Counted from the first letter of the stretch, positions 27,194-37,042 are shown. The stretch: 64,000 nucleotides of DNA from Legionella_C sp048541585 (GCF_048541585.1 NZ_CP183303.1:1550001-1614000), one strand, 5' to 3'. Notes: generated by a model not told the origin, from the letters alone. Translations and numbers: made by a program.

Positions 27194-29086
27194 ATGTCGG
27201 GTAAGAAACAGACGATGGGTTTTCAAACTGAAGTAAAGCAAATGCTTCACTTAGTTGTACACTCACTATATAGCAACAAAGAGATTTTTTTGCGTGAATT
27301 AATATCTAATGCCTCAGACGCATTGGATAAGTTACGCTTTCTTGCTCTTGCAAATTCATCATTATATGAAAAAGATTCTGATCTTAAGATTACAATTGAT
27401 TACAACGAAAAATTAAAAACAATTACGATTATTGATAATGGTATTGGGATGAGTTGGGATGAGGCAGTTGAAAATCTAGGAACAATTGCTAAATCAGGTA
27501 CTAAAGAGTTTTTAAGTCATTTAACGGGTGAAGCTAGCAAAGATTCGCACTTAATAGGTCAGTTTGGCGTAGGTTTCTACTCAGCATTTATTGTAGCTGA
27601 TAAGGTAACTGTTAAGAGTCGCCGTGCAGGTTTAGCACCAGAAGAAGGAATAGTTTGGCAATCCAGTGGTGAAGGCGAGTTTACTATTGCGCAAGAAAAA
27701 CGTGCTTCACGTGGCACAGAGGTGACGCTTCATTTAAAAAAAGAGGAAGATGAATTTTTAAGTGATTGGCGGTTACGAGGTATTGTTAGTAAGTATTCTG
27801 ATCATATTTGTTGGCCTATTGTGATGAAAAAGGAAAAGCCTGAATCTGATGAGAAGAATAAAGAAGATAGTCAAGTTGAATATGAAACAGTAAACAAAGC
27901 CACAGCGCTTTGGACTTTACCTAAGTCTGAGATTAGCGATGAAGATTATAAGGCATTGTATAAGCACATTTCTCATGATTACCAAGACCCATTAATTTGG
28001 TCACATAATCACGTAGAGGGTAAATTAGATTACATTAGTTTATTGTATGTTCCTGCACATGCCCCCTTTGATTTATGGCAGCAGGATGTGAAGCATGGTT
28101 TAAAATTATATGTAAAACGTGTGTTTATTTTAGATGATGCTGCACAATTTTTACCACGTTATTTACGCTTCATTAAAGGTATTATTGATGCAAGTGATTT
28201 ACCTTTAAATGTTTCTCGCGAAATTTTGCAAGATAATAAGCAAGTAGAATCAATTAAAGCTGCTTGCACTAAGCGTGTTTTATCCATGCTTGAAAAGCTA
28301 AGCACGCAAGACCCAGAAAAATATCAGCATTTCTGGCAAGAATTTGGGCTGGTATTGAAGGAAGGGCCTGTGGAGGATTTTGCTAACCGTGAGGCAATTG
28401 CAAAATTACTGCGTTTTACTTCAACGCATACAGATTCTGAAAAGCAAACAGTTACTTTAATGGACTATGTTTCTCGCATGAAAGAAAAGCAAGATAAAAT
28501 CTATTATATTACAGCTTCTACTTATAATGCTGCTAAACATAGCCCTCATTTAGAAATCTTTAAAAAGAAAGGCATTGAAGTTTTATTATTAAGCGATCGA
28601 ATTGATGAATGGTTGGTGGGTTATCTAAGTGAATTTGACGGTAAAAAATTACAATCTATTAGTAAAGGAAAAATTGATTTAGAAACCGAGGCTGATGAGC
28701 CGGATGTAAAAGAGCAAGAAAAATCATTAGAACCGATGCTAAAGCAAATGAAAGAGGTGTTAGGTGATAAAGTTAAAGAGGTTACTTTAACAAATAGATT
28801 AACTGATTCACCTGCATGTATAGTTGCTGATGAGCAAGATATGGGATTAGAAATGCAGCGTATCTTACAAGCTGCAGGGCAACAAGTACCTGGCTCTAAA
28901 CCAATCTTTGAAATTAATCCACAACATACTCTCATTAAGCGATTACATAGTATTGAAGATGATGCGCGTTTTGCTGAGTGGGTTATGATGCTATTTGAAC
29001 AGGCAGTACTAGCAGAAGGTGGTCAATTAGATAACCCAGCTGATTTTGTGAGCCGAGTTAATAAGTTACTTATGACTACCGCTTAA
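27194..29086 (+). CDS. htpG: Molecular chaperone HtpG (Hsp90)
   Basis: HtpG is the bacterial Hsp90, an ATP-driven chaperone dimer in the cytosol. The 630-aa protein has the GHKL ATP site: ELISNASDALDKLR, DNGIGM and GQFGVGFYSAF. The middle domain (DLPLNVSREILQ) and the C-terminal dimerisation domain follow. A GGGGAG ribosome site precedes the ATG. No clear heat-shock (sigma-32) promoter was found by eye upstream. Confidence 0.98.
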   Translation: MSGKKQTMGFQTEVKQMLHLVVHSLYSNKEIFLRELISNASDALDKLRFLALANSSLYEKDSDLKITIDYNEKLKTITIIDNGIGMSWDEAVENLGTIAKSGTKEFLSHLTGEASKDSHLIGQFGVGFYSAFIVADKVTVKSRRAGLAPEEGIVWQSSGEGEFTIAQEKRASRGTEVTLHLKKEEDEFLSDWRLRGIVSKYSDHICWPIVMKKEKPESDEKNKEDSQVEYETVNKATALWTLPKSEISDEDYKALYKHISHDYQDPLIWSHNHVEGKLDYISLLYVPAHAPFDLWQQDVKHGLKLYVKRVFILDDAAQFLPRYLRFIKGIIDASDLPLNVSREILQDNKQVESIKAACTKRVLSMLEKLSTQDPEKYQHFWQEFGLVLKEGPVEDFANREAIAKLLRFTSTHTDSEKQTVTLMDYVSRMKEKQDKIYYITASTYNAAKHSPHLEIFKKKGIEVLLLSDRIDEWLVGYLSEFDGKKLQSISKGKIDLETEADEPDVKEQEKSLEPMLKQMKEVLGDKVKEVTLTNRLTDSPACIVADEQDMGLEMQRILQAAGQQVPGSKPIFEINPQHTLIKRLHSIEDDARFAEWVMMLFEQAVLAEGGQLDNPADFVSRVNKLLMTTA

Positions 29087-29499
29087 TAAATAATTTCGCA
29101 TGTTATCCTAAAATTCAATCCGCTTTACTTTAGGCGGATTGAAATCTCTTTATTTATAACTCTATTGATAAGCTTTATACCAAAAGAGCGCAATGCTCAA
29201 ACAAATATTAAAGATCTTTCTGTATATTTCTCTCTTTACATGCGTCTTTTTGCCTAAAAACTAGTAAGTGACACTATAGTTTCTTTGAAATTTGTTGTTT
29301 ATAAATTCAGCATAAATATATAATAAATTCACTTATAACAAATTTATGCCATCCAATGACTAATATAAAAAAAACAATTCAACATTCTTCTATACAGTTA
29401 GCGCTAGTAAAAGACATAATACTACGTTATATTCTTTCTACTACTTACAGTAGTTTAGGAAGTAGTAGTGTTCTTAAGTTCACTTTAAGGGATTAAATC
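29087..29499. other. Intergenic region with two inverted repeats before the metalloprotease
   Basis: No gene is seen in these 413 bp. After the htpG terminator, GCATAAAT (29310-29317) pairs with ATTTATGC (29342-29349), and CTACTACTT (29438-29446) pairs with AAGTAGTAG (29460-29468). The second pair lies about 30 bp before the start codon of the secreted protease and could be an operator or a leader hairpin. Confidence 0.4.
29113..29145 (+). terminator. Rho-independent terminator after htpG
   Basis: TTCAATCCGC (29114-29123) pairs with GCGGATTGAA (29133-29142), followed by a T-rich tail, about 28 nt after the htpG stop. Confidence 0.8.
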
Positions 29500-31161
29500 A
29501 TGATAAAAAAGCTCACCTTTGTTTCACTCAGCGCCGTTTCTACTATGGTATTTGCAGTTAACTCCATTAACTTATATCAAGCTCCCTACACGACTTTAAA
29601 TAAGTTTCAGATAGCTAAACAAAAGAATGCTACGGGAACACTGTCTAGTAATCAATTGCAATTAGTTCAACAAACAGCGCAGGGCAATAAATTAATCTCA
29701 ACTTATCAACAATTATATAAAGGTATTCCTATTGCGGGCGCTCGTGTCATGGTTGTTTATGATAAAGCAAATAATTTATCACTCACTACTTCAGCACAAG
29801 TAAACGGTAATTTAATTGAAGAGCTAAATATCGATACTCAGCCCGCAATTACTGCCAGTAAAGCGCTAGAGATTGCTAAAGCTATTCATATTAATGCTAC
29901 TGTGCACCAAAAAACAAAAGTAGAAAAAGTAGAGTTACAAATTCGTGAAGTCAAAAAAAATGATTTTAAATTAGTCTATCAAGTCTCTTTTAAGTTATTA
30001 AATGAAAAAGGTTTTCCTTCCTGGCCTTTTTTTATCATTGATGCGCATAGTGGTGAAATCCTAGAGCAATGGGAAAATATTAAAACCTACAATGAGGTAG
30101 GCCCTGGTGGTAATGATAGGGTTAAAGAGTATTGGTATGGCAAAGATGGATTGCCTATGCTTAGAGTCCAGCAAAAGGATGATATGTGCATCATGGAAAG
30201 TGCAACGGTTAAAGTAGTTAATTTAGATTCTACTTGGGATTGGGAAAATACCTTACTAAGTGCTTATCAGTATCCTTGTGGGCAGAATAAGGAAGAGTTC
30301 ATTAATGGTAGTTACTCACCAATAAATGATGCCTATCACTTCGGTCATGTTGTTGTTCAAATGTATAAGAATTGGTACAACACTCCAGCACTGCAAACAC
30401 CACAAGGTAAAACCAAGAAATTAGTCATGCGTGTTCATTTTGGCCAAGGTTATGATAATGCTTTTTGGGATGGTGAAACCATGTCATTTGGCGACGGCGA
30501 TAGTTTCTATCCTTTAGTAGCTTTAGATGTGGCGGGACATGAGGTTACTCATGGCTTTACTGAGCAACATTCAAATCTTGAATATCATGGCCAATCAGGC
30601 GCGCTTAATGAATCATTTTCTGATATGGCAGGCCAAGCGGCTCGAGCTTATCTTTTAGAAAAACAGCGTAAGCTTTTTAACAAATCAAACCTTATACCTA
30701 ATCAAATAACTTGGGGAATAGGGGAAACAATTGTAAAAGATGACTTTGGCTTTAAAGCACTACGTTTTATGAATAATCCTTCTGAAGATGGTGACTCTGC
30801 AGATTGTGTTAATAGGAAACTTGCAGAAAGGTATGGTGAAACCTGCAAAATTACTTATGCAGAATTAGTCAAGTACGCTAAAGAAAATATTCCTAACTCC
30901 CTCTACAGACAAAGTTATATTGTCCATACGGCAAGTGGTGTTTTTAACAAGGCATTTTATCTTTTAGCGCAAGAAATAGGTGTTAAGCAGGCTTATCATA
31001 TTATGTTAATTGCAAATAGCACCTACTGGACGCCAAAAGCTAATTTTAGTAGTGCAGCTTGTGGTGTATTACATGCAGCTAAAGATTTAAATGTAGATTT
31101 AAAACCTGTCACAACAGCGTTTAATAAAGTAGGCGTTACAACTAGTGATTGCCCACTTTAG
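29500..31161 (+). CDS. Secreted M4 zinc metalloprotease (ProA/Msp-like)
   Basis: The protein has a signal peptide, a thermolysin-type propeptide (FTP region about 25-110, PepSY-like about 110-195) and an M4 catalytic domain beginning near residue 200. The zinc site is HEVTH (His347, Glu348, His351) with the third ligand Glu371 in ALNESFSD. Paired cysteines in the mature part suggest disulfides, as in LasB. The 553-aa layout matches ProA/Msp of Legionella, the main T2SS-exported protease, and T2SS genes lie 5 kb away. It may be a ProA paralogue rather than the orthologue. Confidence 0.92.
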   Translation: MIKKLTFVSLSAVSTMVFAVNSINLYQAPYTTLNKFQIAKQKNATGTLSSNQLQLVQQTAQGNKLISTYQQLYKGIPIAGARVMVVYDKANNLSLTTSAQVNGNLIEELNIDTQPAITASKALEIAKAIHINATVHQKTKVEKVELQIREVKKNDFKLVYQVSFKLLNEKGFPSWPFFIIDAHSGEILEQWENIKTYNEVGPGGNDRVKEYWYGKDGLPMLRVQQKDDMCIMESATVKVVNLDSTWDWENTLLSAYQYPCGQNKEEFINGSYSPINDAYHFGHVVVQMYKNWYNTPALQTPQGKTKKLVMRVHFGQGYDNAFWDGETMSFGDGDSFYPLVALDVAGHEVTHGFTEQHSNLEYHGQSGALNESFSDMAGQAARAYLLEKQRKLFNKSNLIPNQITWGIGETIVKDDFGFKALRFMNNPSEDGDSADCVNRKLAERYGETCKITYAELVKYAKENIPNSLYRQSYIVHTASGVFNKAFYLLAQEIGVKQAYHIMLIANSTYWTPKANFSSAACGVLHAAKDLNVDLKPVTTAFNKVGVTTSDCPL

Positions 31162-31178
31162 TATAGATGTTAGCTAAA

Positions 31179-31225
31179 AGCGCCTTAAGAAATTTTTTAA
31201 AAGGCGCTAATGCTAATCAATTTTT
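31179..31225 (+). terminator. Probable terminator after the metalloprotease
   Basis: AGCGCCTT (31179-31186) pairs with AAGGCGCT (31201-31208), with partial outer pairing of TAGC and GCTA. A T-run at 31221-31225 follows a few bases later than usual. Confidence 0.55.
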
Positions 31226-31375
31226 GAACTCTTATAAAATAATTTTAAGTTGTGTGGGTATTATAATCGTGACGTTTAGTCAAATAGCAAAATAAAAAAT
31301 ATTTAATAACAAACATCAATGTTTACAATCTATATACTTTCAAAATAATAAATTATTAATGACTCGGAGTTAAGA

Positions 31376-32191
31376 ATGGTTGCTAAGTTTTTTAATCGAC
31401 ATCGGCATGACCTTAGATTTGATTGGAATGCTGCTAGTAAATTTGATTGGCAAGCAATCCAACGTTTGTTTGTAGCAGCTTATTTAAAAAGCTATGAGGG
31501 CTGCTCGCTTAATAGTTTAGCTTTAAGTGAGCAATATATTCAGCAGGCAAAAAATAGATGGCAAAAGGCTTTTAAAGAGTTAACTTTAGAAAACCTTGAG
31601 CCAATAAGATTAGCTTTAATTGAGCCATTAAAAGCCTATTTAAGTTATAATCAACAGCTATTAGAGCAAGCATTTACTGATATAAAGCTTCATCTACAGG
31701 GCAAGAATCATGATATTGCTAAGACACGTGAATTGCTGATAAAGCTAACAGCATTAAAGTATCAATTTGAGCAGGATTTTAAAGAAGAGAGAGAGAAAAT
31801 TGCACTGCATAAGGAGCGATTAGATTATCTTGTGGTTCGATATCAAGAACAACCTATTGCTTTCTTTGTAACTGAATTAAATAAAAAATCCGGCAGAATT
31901 AATTTACGCTGGGTCACTATTGCTCCAAGTTGCCATCAACAAGGTTTAGGAAAATTAATTTTAGAGCAAATTACTAACTATTATCCCGAAGCAATTGGTA
32001 TGGAATTATACACTAGAAAAGTTAATCATTCTGCTCAACAATTTTATGAGCATTGTGGATTTAAGAGGGCAGAAGAGTTGCAATTTGGGAGGCCAACATT
32101 TGAAAATAATAAAGATAAGGTAATCCTATATTTACCCGAGGATGATGCAACAAATACACCTGAGGAATTTATTGGTTTTTATAAACCTTAG
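31376..32191 (+). CDS. GNAT-family acetyltransferase with a long helical insertion
   Basis: The C-terminal third (residues about 148-250) is a GNAT fold with strand LRWVTIAPSCHQQGLGK (acetyl-CoA loop QQGLG), followed by MELYTRKVNHSAQQFYEHCGFK, a typical GNAT motif B. A GNAT-like first helix (WQAIQRLFVAAYLKSYEG) lies near residues 25-42. About 100 mostly helical residues separate these, where ordinary GNATs have about 20. There is no signal peptide. The acceptor substrate is unknown. A GGAG-type ribosome site precedes the ATG. Confidence 0.75.
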   Translation: MVAKFFNRHRHDLRFDWNAASKFDWQAIQRLFVAAYLKSYEGCSLNSLALSEQYIQQAKNRWQKAFKELTLENLEPIRLALIEPLKAYLSYNQQLLEQAFTDIKLHLQGKNHDIAKTRELLIKLTALKYQFEQDFKEEREKIALHKERLDYLVVRYQEQPIAFFVTELNKKSGRINLRWVTIAPSCHQQGLGKLILEQITNYYPEAIGMELYTRKVNHSAQQFYEHCGFKRAEELQFGRPTFENNKDKVILYLPEDDATNTPEEFIGFYKP

Positions 32192-32284
32192 CGATTCAAC
32201 TAGCTTTAAAAAATCTTTAAAAGTTAACTTGTAATTGCTAGTTAGGCAACAAGTTTACAACTACAGATATTAGGATGTGTCTAT

Positions 32285-33937
32285 ATGTTTTCATTAAATA
32301 ACGGAGTAACTTTTTTTGCTGAATCTGATTTAACCGGAAAAATAAAAAATACATTGAATTGGCTTTATGAACATGCTCCGGTAAATTTCTCTTCGCTAAC
32401 TGGCTGGTATCACCCGACAATTACTCGTCTATCGGGAAACCCCTTCTTTGGACGAGCAGGTTATGCAACCCAAAATGATGGTGTAGGTTTAGGTGAAGAG
32501 CTTAATAATATGGCTAAATCAGCAAGTCTCGATTTAAGAAAAATGTGTTATGGCTCTTTAGGCAATAGGCCGTTTTTGTTTGTAACGCGCCCTAGTGATA
32601 TTAAGCAAATTATGGTTACGCATCAACATGATGTAGATAGAAATGAGGCATTAGAACCTTTTACCTTCATTTTTGGTGATAAAAATATATTTGGTTTACC
32701 AAGTGATGAAAATTGGCGAAGAAAGCGTGCTGAGTTAAAGCGCTGGATTTTTACAACAAGTGCTTTAGATGAGCTTATGGATAAAATGAATGATATTATT
32801 GATGAGTATATTGCGAGGCTTATGTTATCAGGCGTTACGCCTTCCCTAGAAACATTTATGACCACTTTAGCAATGGACTTGTTTTCTCGAAGTGTACTTA
32901 ATACGGAATCATTATTTACAGAAGCTCCGGCTATCTCTAATGCTTTTGGGAATGCTATGAAGACCGCATGTAATCCTGCTAGCTGCTTTATACTTGCTTT
33001 AAAAAAGATTGCAGAAAACGTAAACATTAAATTAAATACACGTCTAGATGATAATAAGAAAAATGTAGATCAAGTTGTCAGTGATTTATTTGTAAAGCCC
33101 AATATCAGAAATCTTATACGACAAGATAATTTTTTGCGCCATTACTTCAGTAAGATTAGCGAAGATATCTTAACTTGTGACGATACAGCTCTAGTAGAAG
33201 AGGCTGTAACAAATTCTTTGCAGGATGCTTCATCTATCTTGCTTGCTGGACACGAAACGACCTCCAGATTATTGCAATTTACTATTATGTTACTAGCAAA
33301 ACACCCCGAGATTCTTGCAGATTTGCGAATAGAAATTGATAAGAATAGACCTAGTAATGGAGTATGGACACGCCCGGATTTGGAGCGAATGACTTATTTA
33401 CATAAAATTTTAAAAGAGTCTTTAAGATTATACCCACCAGTTCCAGTCATCCCACGAGTAGTTACTAACGAATTTTATTTGGCCAATTTAGACGACATCT
33501 ACCACTCAAAGGAAGAATATCAACATTTAATGGCAAAACGGGATACCTCTAAAGATTTACGTTTATCTGCAGGCACGGTAATTTTCATTGCTGTTTGGCA
33601 AGCTCATCGCTTAGATACCGTATATGATAATCCAAATAACTTTCACCCCAAGAGATTTAATTCTTCTAGAGTTACAGATACGTTTGAAGAGCCTGAGTAT
33701 GAAGGAGCTTATCTGCCATTTGGTTTAGGTATGCGTGATTGTATAGGGCGTAAAGTTGCTATCCAAGAAGCACTTTTATCGGTTCTTTTACTTGTAGACA
33801 ATTTTGATATAACCATTCAAGGTGATTTGTCACCTAACCATACTTACATGCAAGGGACACTTAAGCATAAAGACAAAATTGCAGTAGAATTTAAAAAACG
33901 CAATGTTGATTTTACTTATCAATTAGACAAGGTTTAG
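32285..33937 (+). CDS. Cytochrome P450
   Basis: The 550-aa protein has all three P450 hallmarks: I-helix AGHETTSR, K-helix ESLR followed by LYPPVPVIPR, and the heme-binding FGLGMRDCIG with thiolate Cys486. No N-terminal membrane anchor is apparent, so it is probably soluble or peripheral. About 30 residues between the K-helix and the meander (near DDIYHSKEEYQHLM) look like an insertion. No redox-partner gene is adjacent. It probably hydroxylates a lipid or other hydrophobic substrate, which cannot be named from sequence. Confidence 0.92.
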   Translation: MFSLNNGVTFFAESDLTGKIKNTLNWLYEHAPVNFSSLTGWYHPTITRLSGNPFFGRAGYATQNDGVGLGEELNNMAKSASLDLRKMCYGSLGNRPFLFVTRPSDIKQIMVTHQHDVDRNEALEPFTFIFGDKNIFGLPSDENWRRKRAELKRWIFTTSALDELMDKMNDIIDEYIARLMLSGVTPSLETFMTTLAMDLFSRSVLNTESLFTEAPAISNAFGNAMKTACNPASCFILALKKIAENVNIKLNTRLDDNKKNVDQVVSDLFVKPNIRNLIRQDNFLRHYFSKISEDILTCDDTALVEEAVTNSLQDASSILLAGHETTSRLLQFTIMLLAKHPEILADLRIEIDKNRPSNGVWTRPDLERMTYLHKILKESLRLYPPVPVIPRVVTNEFYLANLDDIYHSKEEYQHLMAKRDTSKDLRLSAGTVIFIAVWQAHRLDTVYDNPNNFHPKRFNSSRVTDTFEEPEYEGAYLPFGLGMRDCIGRKVAIQEALLSVLLLVDNFDITIQGDLSPNHTYMQGTLKHKDKIAVEFKKRNVDFTYQLDKV

Positions 33938-33988
33938 AAGAAATTAATTTTTTAATTTTTTAAAATTTATGATTTAAGTTGTAATTTT

Positions 33989-34011
33989 AAAGGCCCACGT
34001 CTTGGGCCTTC
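33989..34011. terminator. Hairpin between convergent P450 and fis genes
   Basis: AAGGCCCA (33990-33997) pairs with TGGGCCTT (34003-34010). On the minus strand it follows the fis stop and is succeeded by TTAAAATTAC; on the plus strand it follows the P450 gene. Confidence 0.65.
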
Positions 34012-34027
34012 AACTTATAATTAAATA

Positions 34028-34324
34028 TTACTCGTCAGTTAAGCGAAAATATTTTGTGCCGAAATAACGTAATAGTTTTTTTCTAATGGTGCCTCGGCTT
34101 ATACCCAACATCTTAGCAGCCTGTAGTTGGTTACCACGGCGTTTTTCCATAACTGCTTGCAAAAGAGGGGGCTCGACTTCTGACAAAATCATGTCATAAA
34201 GATCATCAATAGGTTTGTTTTTATTTTCAGCAAGAAAACGAGTAACTAGAGTGTAGACTAGTTCTTGAAGGCCTTGTTCTGTTTTTATACCTTGAGCAGA
34301 TGCTTGTGTATCAATCACGTTCAT
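34028..34324 (-). CDS. fis: Fis-family nucleoid DNA-binding protein
   Basis: The 98-aa protein has the Fis C-terminal helix-turn-helix (NQLQAAKMLGISRGTIRKKL) and the central dimerisation helices (PPLLQAVMEKRRGN). Length and layout match Fis. Fis bends DNA and regulates growth-phase genes. L. pneumophila has several Fis paralogues, so which one this is cannot be told. Here fis is not behind dusB as in enterobacteria; it is monocistronic, divergent from argE. Confidence 0.93.
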   Translation of the reverse strand: MNVIDTQASAQGIKTEQGLQELVYTLVTRFLAENKNKPIDDLYDMILSEVEPPLLQAVMEKRRGNQLQAAKMLGISRGTIRKKLLRYFGTKYFRLTDE

Positions 34325-34636
34325 CGTAACTTCCTTATTTTCGTTAAAAGCTTAATCCAAATGCTTTCGAAAGACGAAAGCCGAATTATTGTACCTCAAG
34401 GTTTTTTTATAATCTACTAACATACGTTGCAAATCTTAATCATCAATACAAGCTTGTTTACTTCTTAGACCAATTGAACAATTTAATGAAATTAAAGTTT
34501 TCAAACCTTAGGATGATACAATTTAAAGTTGACCAAATTTATAAAAATGGGTCGAATAGTACTTAAATTTGATTTATAAAAAGAACTCTTTGTTAGCTAA
34601 GTGAATAAACAAGCTTAATATAAATGAGGATTAAAC
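34325..34636. other. Divergent fis/argE intergenic region
   Basis: No gene is seen in 312 bp. It contains the fis leader hairpin listed separately and A+T-rich sequence that should carry both promoters. No confident -35/-10 pair was assigned. Confidence 0.3.
34363..34381 (-). promoter_or_regulatory. Inverted repeat in the fis leader
   Basis: GCTTTCG and CGAAAGC form a perfect 7-bp stem with a 5-base loop about 40 bp upstream of the fis start codon. It has no following T-run on the fis strand, so an operator or leader hairpin is more likely than a terminator. Confidence 0.35.
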
Positions 34637-35800
34637 ATGACAACGATTGATTGGCTTACTACCTTAGTTGCCTTTGATACAACATCAGTAAAATCGAACT
34701 TAGAATTAATAGATAGAATTAAACAATGGTTAGTAGAGCATCATATCGAATCTAGATTAACGTTTGATAAGGACCGCCAAAAGGCTAATCTTTTTGCCAC
34801 ATTGCCTGCGGCTAATGGTAATAAAGAAGGCGGAATTGTTTTATCAGGACATACTGATGTTGTTCCAGTTACAGGACAAGCTTGGACTAGTGATCCCTTT
34901 AAAGCAGAGATACGAGAAGGTAGAGTTTTTGGTCGTGGTACCGCTGATATGAAGGGATTTATTGCAGTTGCTTTATCGTTATTACCAAAATTTTGTGAGT
35001 TAAAATTATCTTTTCCTATCCATTTTGCTTTTTCATATGATGAAGAGGTTGGTTGCTTAGGCGCACCTTTACTGATTAATGATTTACAAAAGTTAAATTA
35101 TAAGCCTAAAGCATGTATTGTTGGTGAACCAACCAGTATGCAGCCTGTAATTGCACATAAAGGAATTAATGTTTTTCGCTGCAAAATTATAGGGAAAGCA
35201 GTACACTCTTCCTTAACAACTCAAGGTTGTAATGCGATAGAGTATGCTGCTAACTTAATTATCTTTTTAAAGGAATTAGCAGAAAAATTTAAAAAGCAGC
35301 AGTTAGATGAAGGTTTTGACATACCTTTTACTAGTTTAACAACCAATGTTATTCAAGGAGGCAATGCTTATAATACTATTCCTGAGTTTTGTGAATTTGT
35401 ATTTGAATTTCGTAATCTTCCTGAGCATGAAGCGAATACTATTAAAAAGCAGATAGAAACCTATATAAATGATTACTTGTTACCAAGAATGCAGCGTGAA
35501 TATCCTTTAGCTAGTATAAACTTAATTGAGCTTGCAGGCGTTGCGAGCTTTGCAGCAAATTTAGAGGCAAATTTCACTAAACTATGTCAAGAAATGAACA
35601 ATCAGCAAACATTAAAAAAAGTTGCTTATGCTACAGAAGCAGGCTTATTTCAAGCGGTTCAAATACCTACAATTGTTTGTGGCCCAGGAAGCATTGAGCA
35701 AGCACATCGTGCTAATGAATTTGTAGAGCTTGAACAATTGAAAAAATGTGAGCAATTCTTATTAGATTTAATGATTAAAGGTAAAGAGCTTTTGATCTGA
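34637..35800 (+). CDS. argE: Acetylornithine deacetylase ArgE
   Basis: ArgE removes the acetyl group from N-acetylornithine in arginine synthesis. The 387-aa M20 enzyme shows SGHTDVVPVTGQ (metal His), GRGTADMKGF (bridging Asp) and SYDEEVGCLG (catalytic Glu). The C-terminal GPGSIEQAHRANEFV is typical of ArgE. It is distinct from the exported M20 enzyme near 16.3 kb: it has no signal peptide. Its last 33 bp overlap the end of a convergent unknown gene. No other arg genes are adjacent. Confidence 0.92.
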   Translation: MTTIDWLTTLVAFDTTSVKSNLELIDRIKQWLVEHHIESRLTFDKDRQKANLFATLPAANGNKEGGIVLSGHTDVVPVTGQAWTSDPFKAEIREGRVFGRGTADMKGFIAVALSLLPKFCELKLSFPIHFAFSYDEEVGCLGAPLLINDLQKLNYKPKACIVGEPTSMQPVIAHKGINVFRCKIIGKAVHSSLTTQGCNAIEYAANLIIFLKELAEKFKKQQLDEGFDIPFTSLTTNVIQGGNAYNTIPEFCEFVFEFRNLPEHEANTIKKQIETYINDYLLPRMQREYPLASINLIELAGVASFAANLEANFTKLCQEMNNQQTLKKVAYATEAGLFQAVQIPTIVCGPGSIEQAHRANEFVELEQLKKCEQFLLDLMIKGKELLI

Positions 35801-37042
35801 ATTTGAGCTATCATCTTCAGCATCTAAATTAGTATTAGTATTTTCTGACTTATTTACATTATTAGATTTTATTATCTGTGCAGAGCAAACAAGACTTTCT
35901 TCTCGAGTAGAAGTCAACTGCGGGGTATTAATTTTTAATTGGCATTGATCAACTTTAAAATAATATTGCTGGGTCAGTGAATCGAAAACTAATTTTATTT
36001 TAACCTCATATTCACAGACATGAAGGGCATTGTTAGTTGTATGGCCAAGCCTTTCATCATCATAGTTTTTATAAACTCGTTCAAAATTACTATCAGTACT
36101 TGGTAGGGGTAATAAGGTTTTCCCATCACTACTAATCACATAAAGTTCTGGTAGTTTATCTGCATCATCATAGGCAAAATTAAAAGTGTATATTTTTATA
36201 TTAACGTTTGCATAAATTTCATTTTTTTCTATATCTTTGGACCAGTCAATATGTCCTTTAACTGCTCCTCGCTCCATTCTCCCAGGTAAGCCATTAGTAA
36301 ATTCCATGGTATTGGTAAATTCATTTAAAATGACCGCTTCCAAAAATTGACCACCAAAATATAATATTTTACTCGCTTTAGAATTCGGGTTATTGATACT
36401 ATCACCTGCAAAATTTTCAATGGCTTCAATAATTTTAGAATCATGTGGATTATCTTGGCCTTCATGGTCTATGAATTTACCGCAAAAGCTAACCCCTTTA
36501 CGACGCACATCTGGGATAATAGTAGAATTATCAGCGGCTCTATGTTCTCTTGTAGTGATAGCTAAACCATAAAAAGCTTCTGATTCATCTATCATGTTAG
36601 GCTCATAGTGAGTCTCTTTAACAGCCTGTTGTCCAGTTGTATGCGATAATCCTTCTATATAATAATTTAATAGAGTCTGATGAATTTCTATTAGAATTTC
36701 TATACATTTACCGCTTAAACTCAAGTTCGCTTTCGGTAGTTGTAAGTGTGGGTAATTCGGAATATCATTTTTTATTTGGCTTAGAATTTTATGATTATTT
36801 GCTATAATAAACTGATCAATATAAGGGTAATTTTGAGAGTCTATGGGTAACTTTTCTATTAACGCGATTGCGTTTTCTAAATCAGAAATAGTCATAAAAT
36901 TGTTTAAATTTAGTGACTGAAAAATTAAATTGACAAAGTTATATGCATCCCAATTAATAAAAATTAATTGTTTTTTTGCTAAGTGATATTGATAGTCAAC
37001 AAAATTTTTTAATTTATTATTCAGTTCAGAAAGAAAAGTCAT
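35768..37042 (-). CDS. Hypothetical protein, 424 aa
   Basis: I do not recognise this protein. It is Asn-, Ile- and Ser-rich with no signal peptide or membrane segments. The N-terminal 160 residues look helical, the middle (about 180-330) has mixed beta content (ILYFGGQFLEAVIL, GHIDWSKDIEKNEIY), and the last 40 residues are polar and probably disordered. The 3' end overlaps argE by 33 bp. The base composition, more A+T-rich than its neighbours, and the isolated position suit an acquired gene or an effector candidate, but no motif supports a function. Confidence 0.72.
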   Translation of the reverse strand: MTFLSELNNKLKNFVDYQYHLAKKQLIFINWDAYNFVNLIFQSLNLNNFMTISDLENAIALIEKLPIDSQNYPYIDQFIIANNHKILSQIKNDIPNYPHLQLPKANLSLSGKCIEILIEIHQTLLNYYIEGLSHTTGQQAVKETHYEPNMIDESEAFYGLAITTREHRAADNSTIIPDVRRKGVSFCGKFIDHEGQDNPHDSKIIEAIENFAGDSINNPNSKASKILYFGGQFLEAVILNEFTNTMEFTNGLPGRMERGAVKGHIDWSKDIEKNEIYANVNIKIYTFNFAYDDADKLPELYVISSDGKTLLPLPSTDSNFERVYKNYDDERLGHTTNNALHVCEYEVKIKLVFDSLTQQYYFKVDQCQLKINTPQLTSTREESLVCSAQIIKSNNVNKSENTNTNLDAEDDSSNSDQKLFTFNH

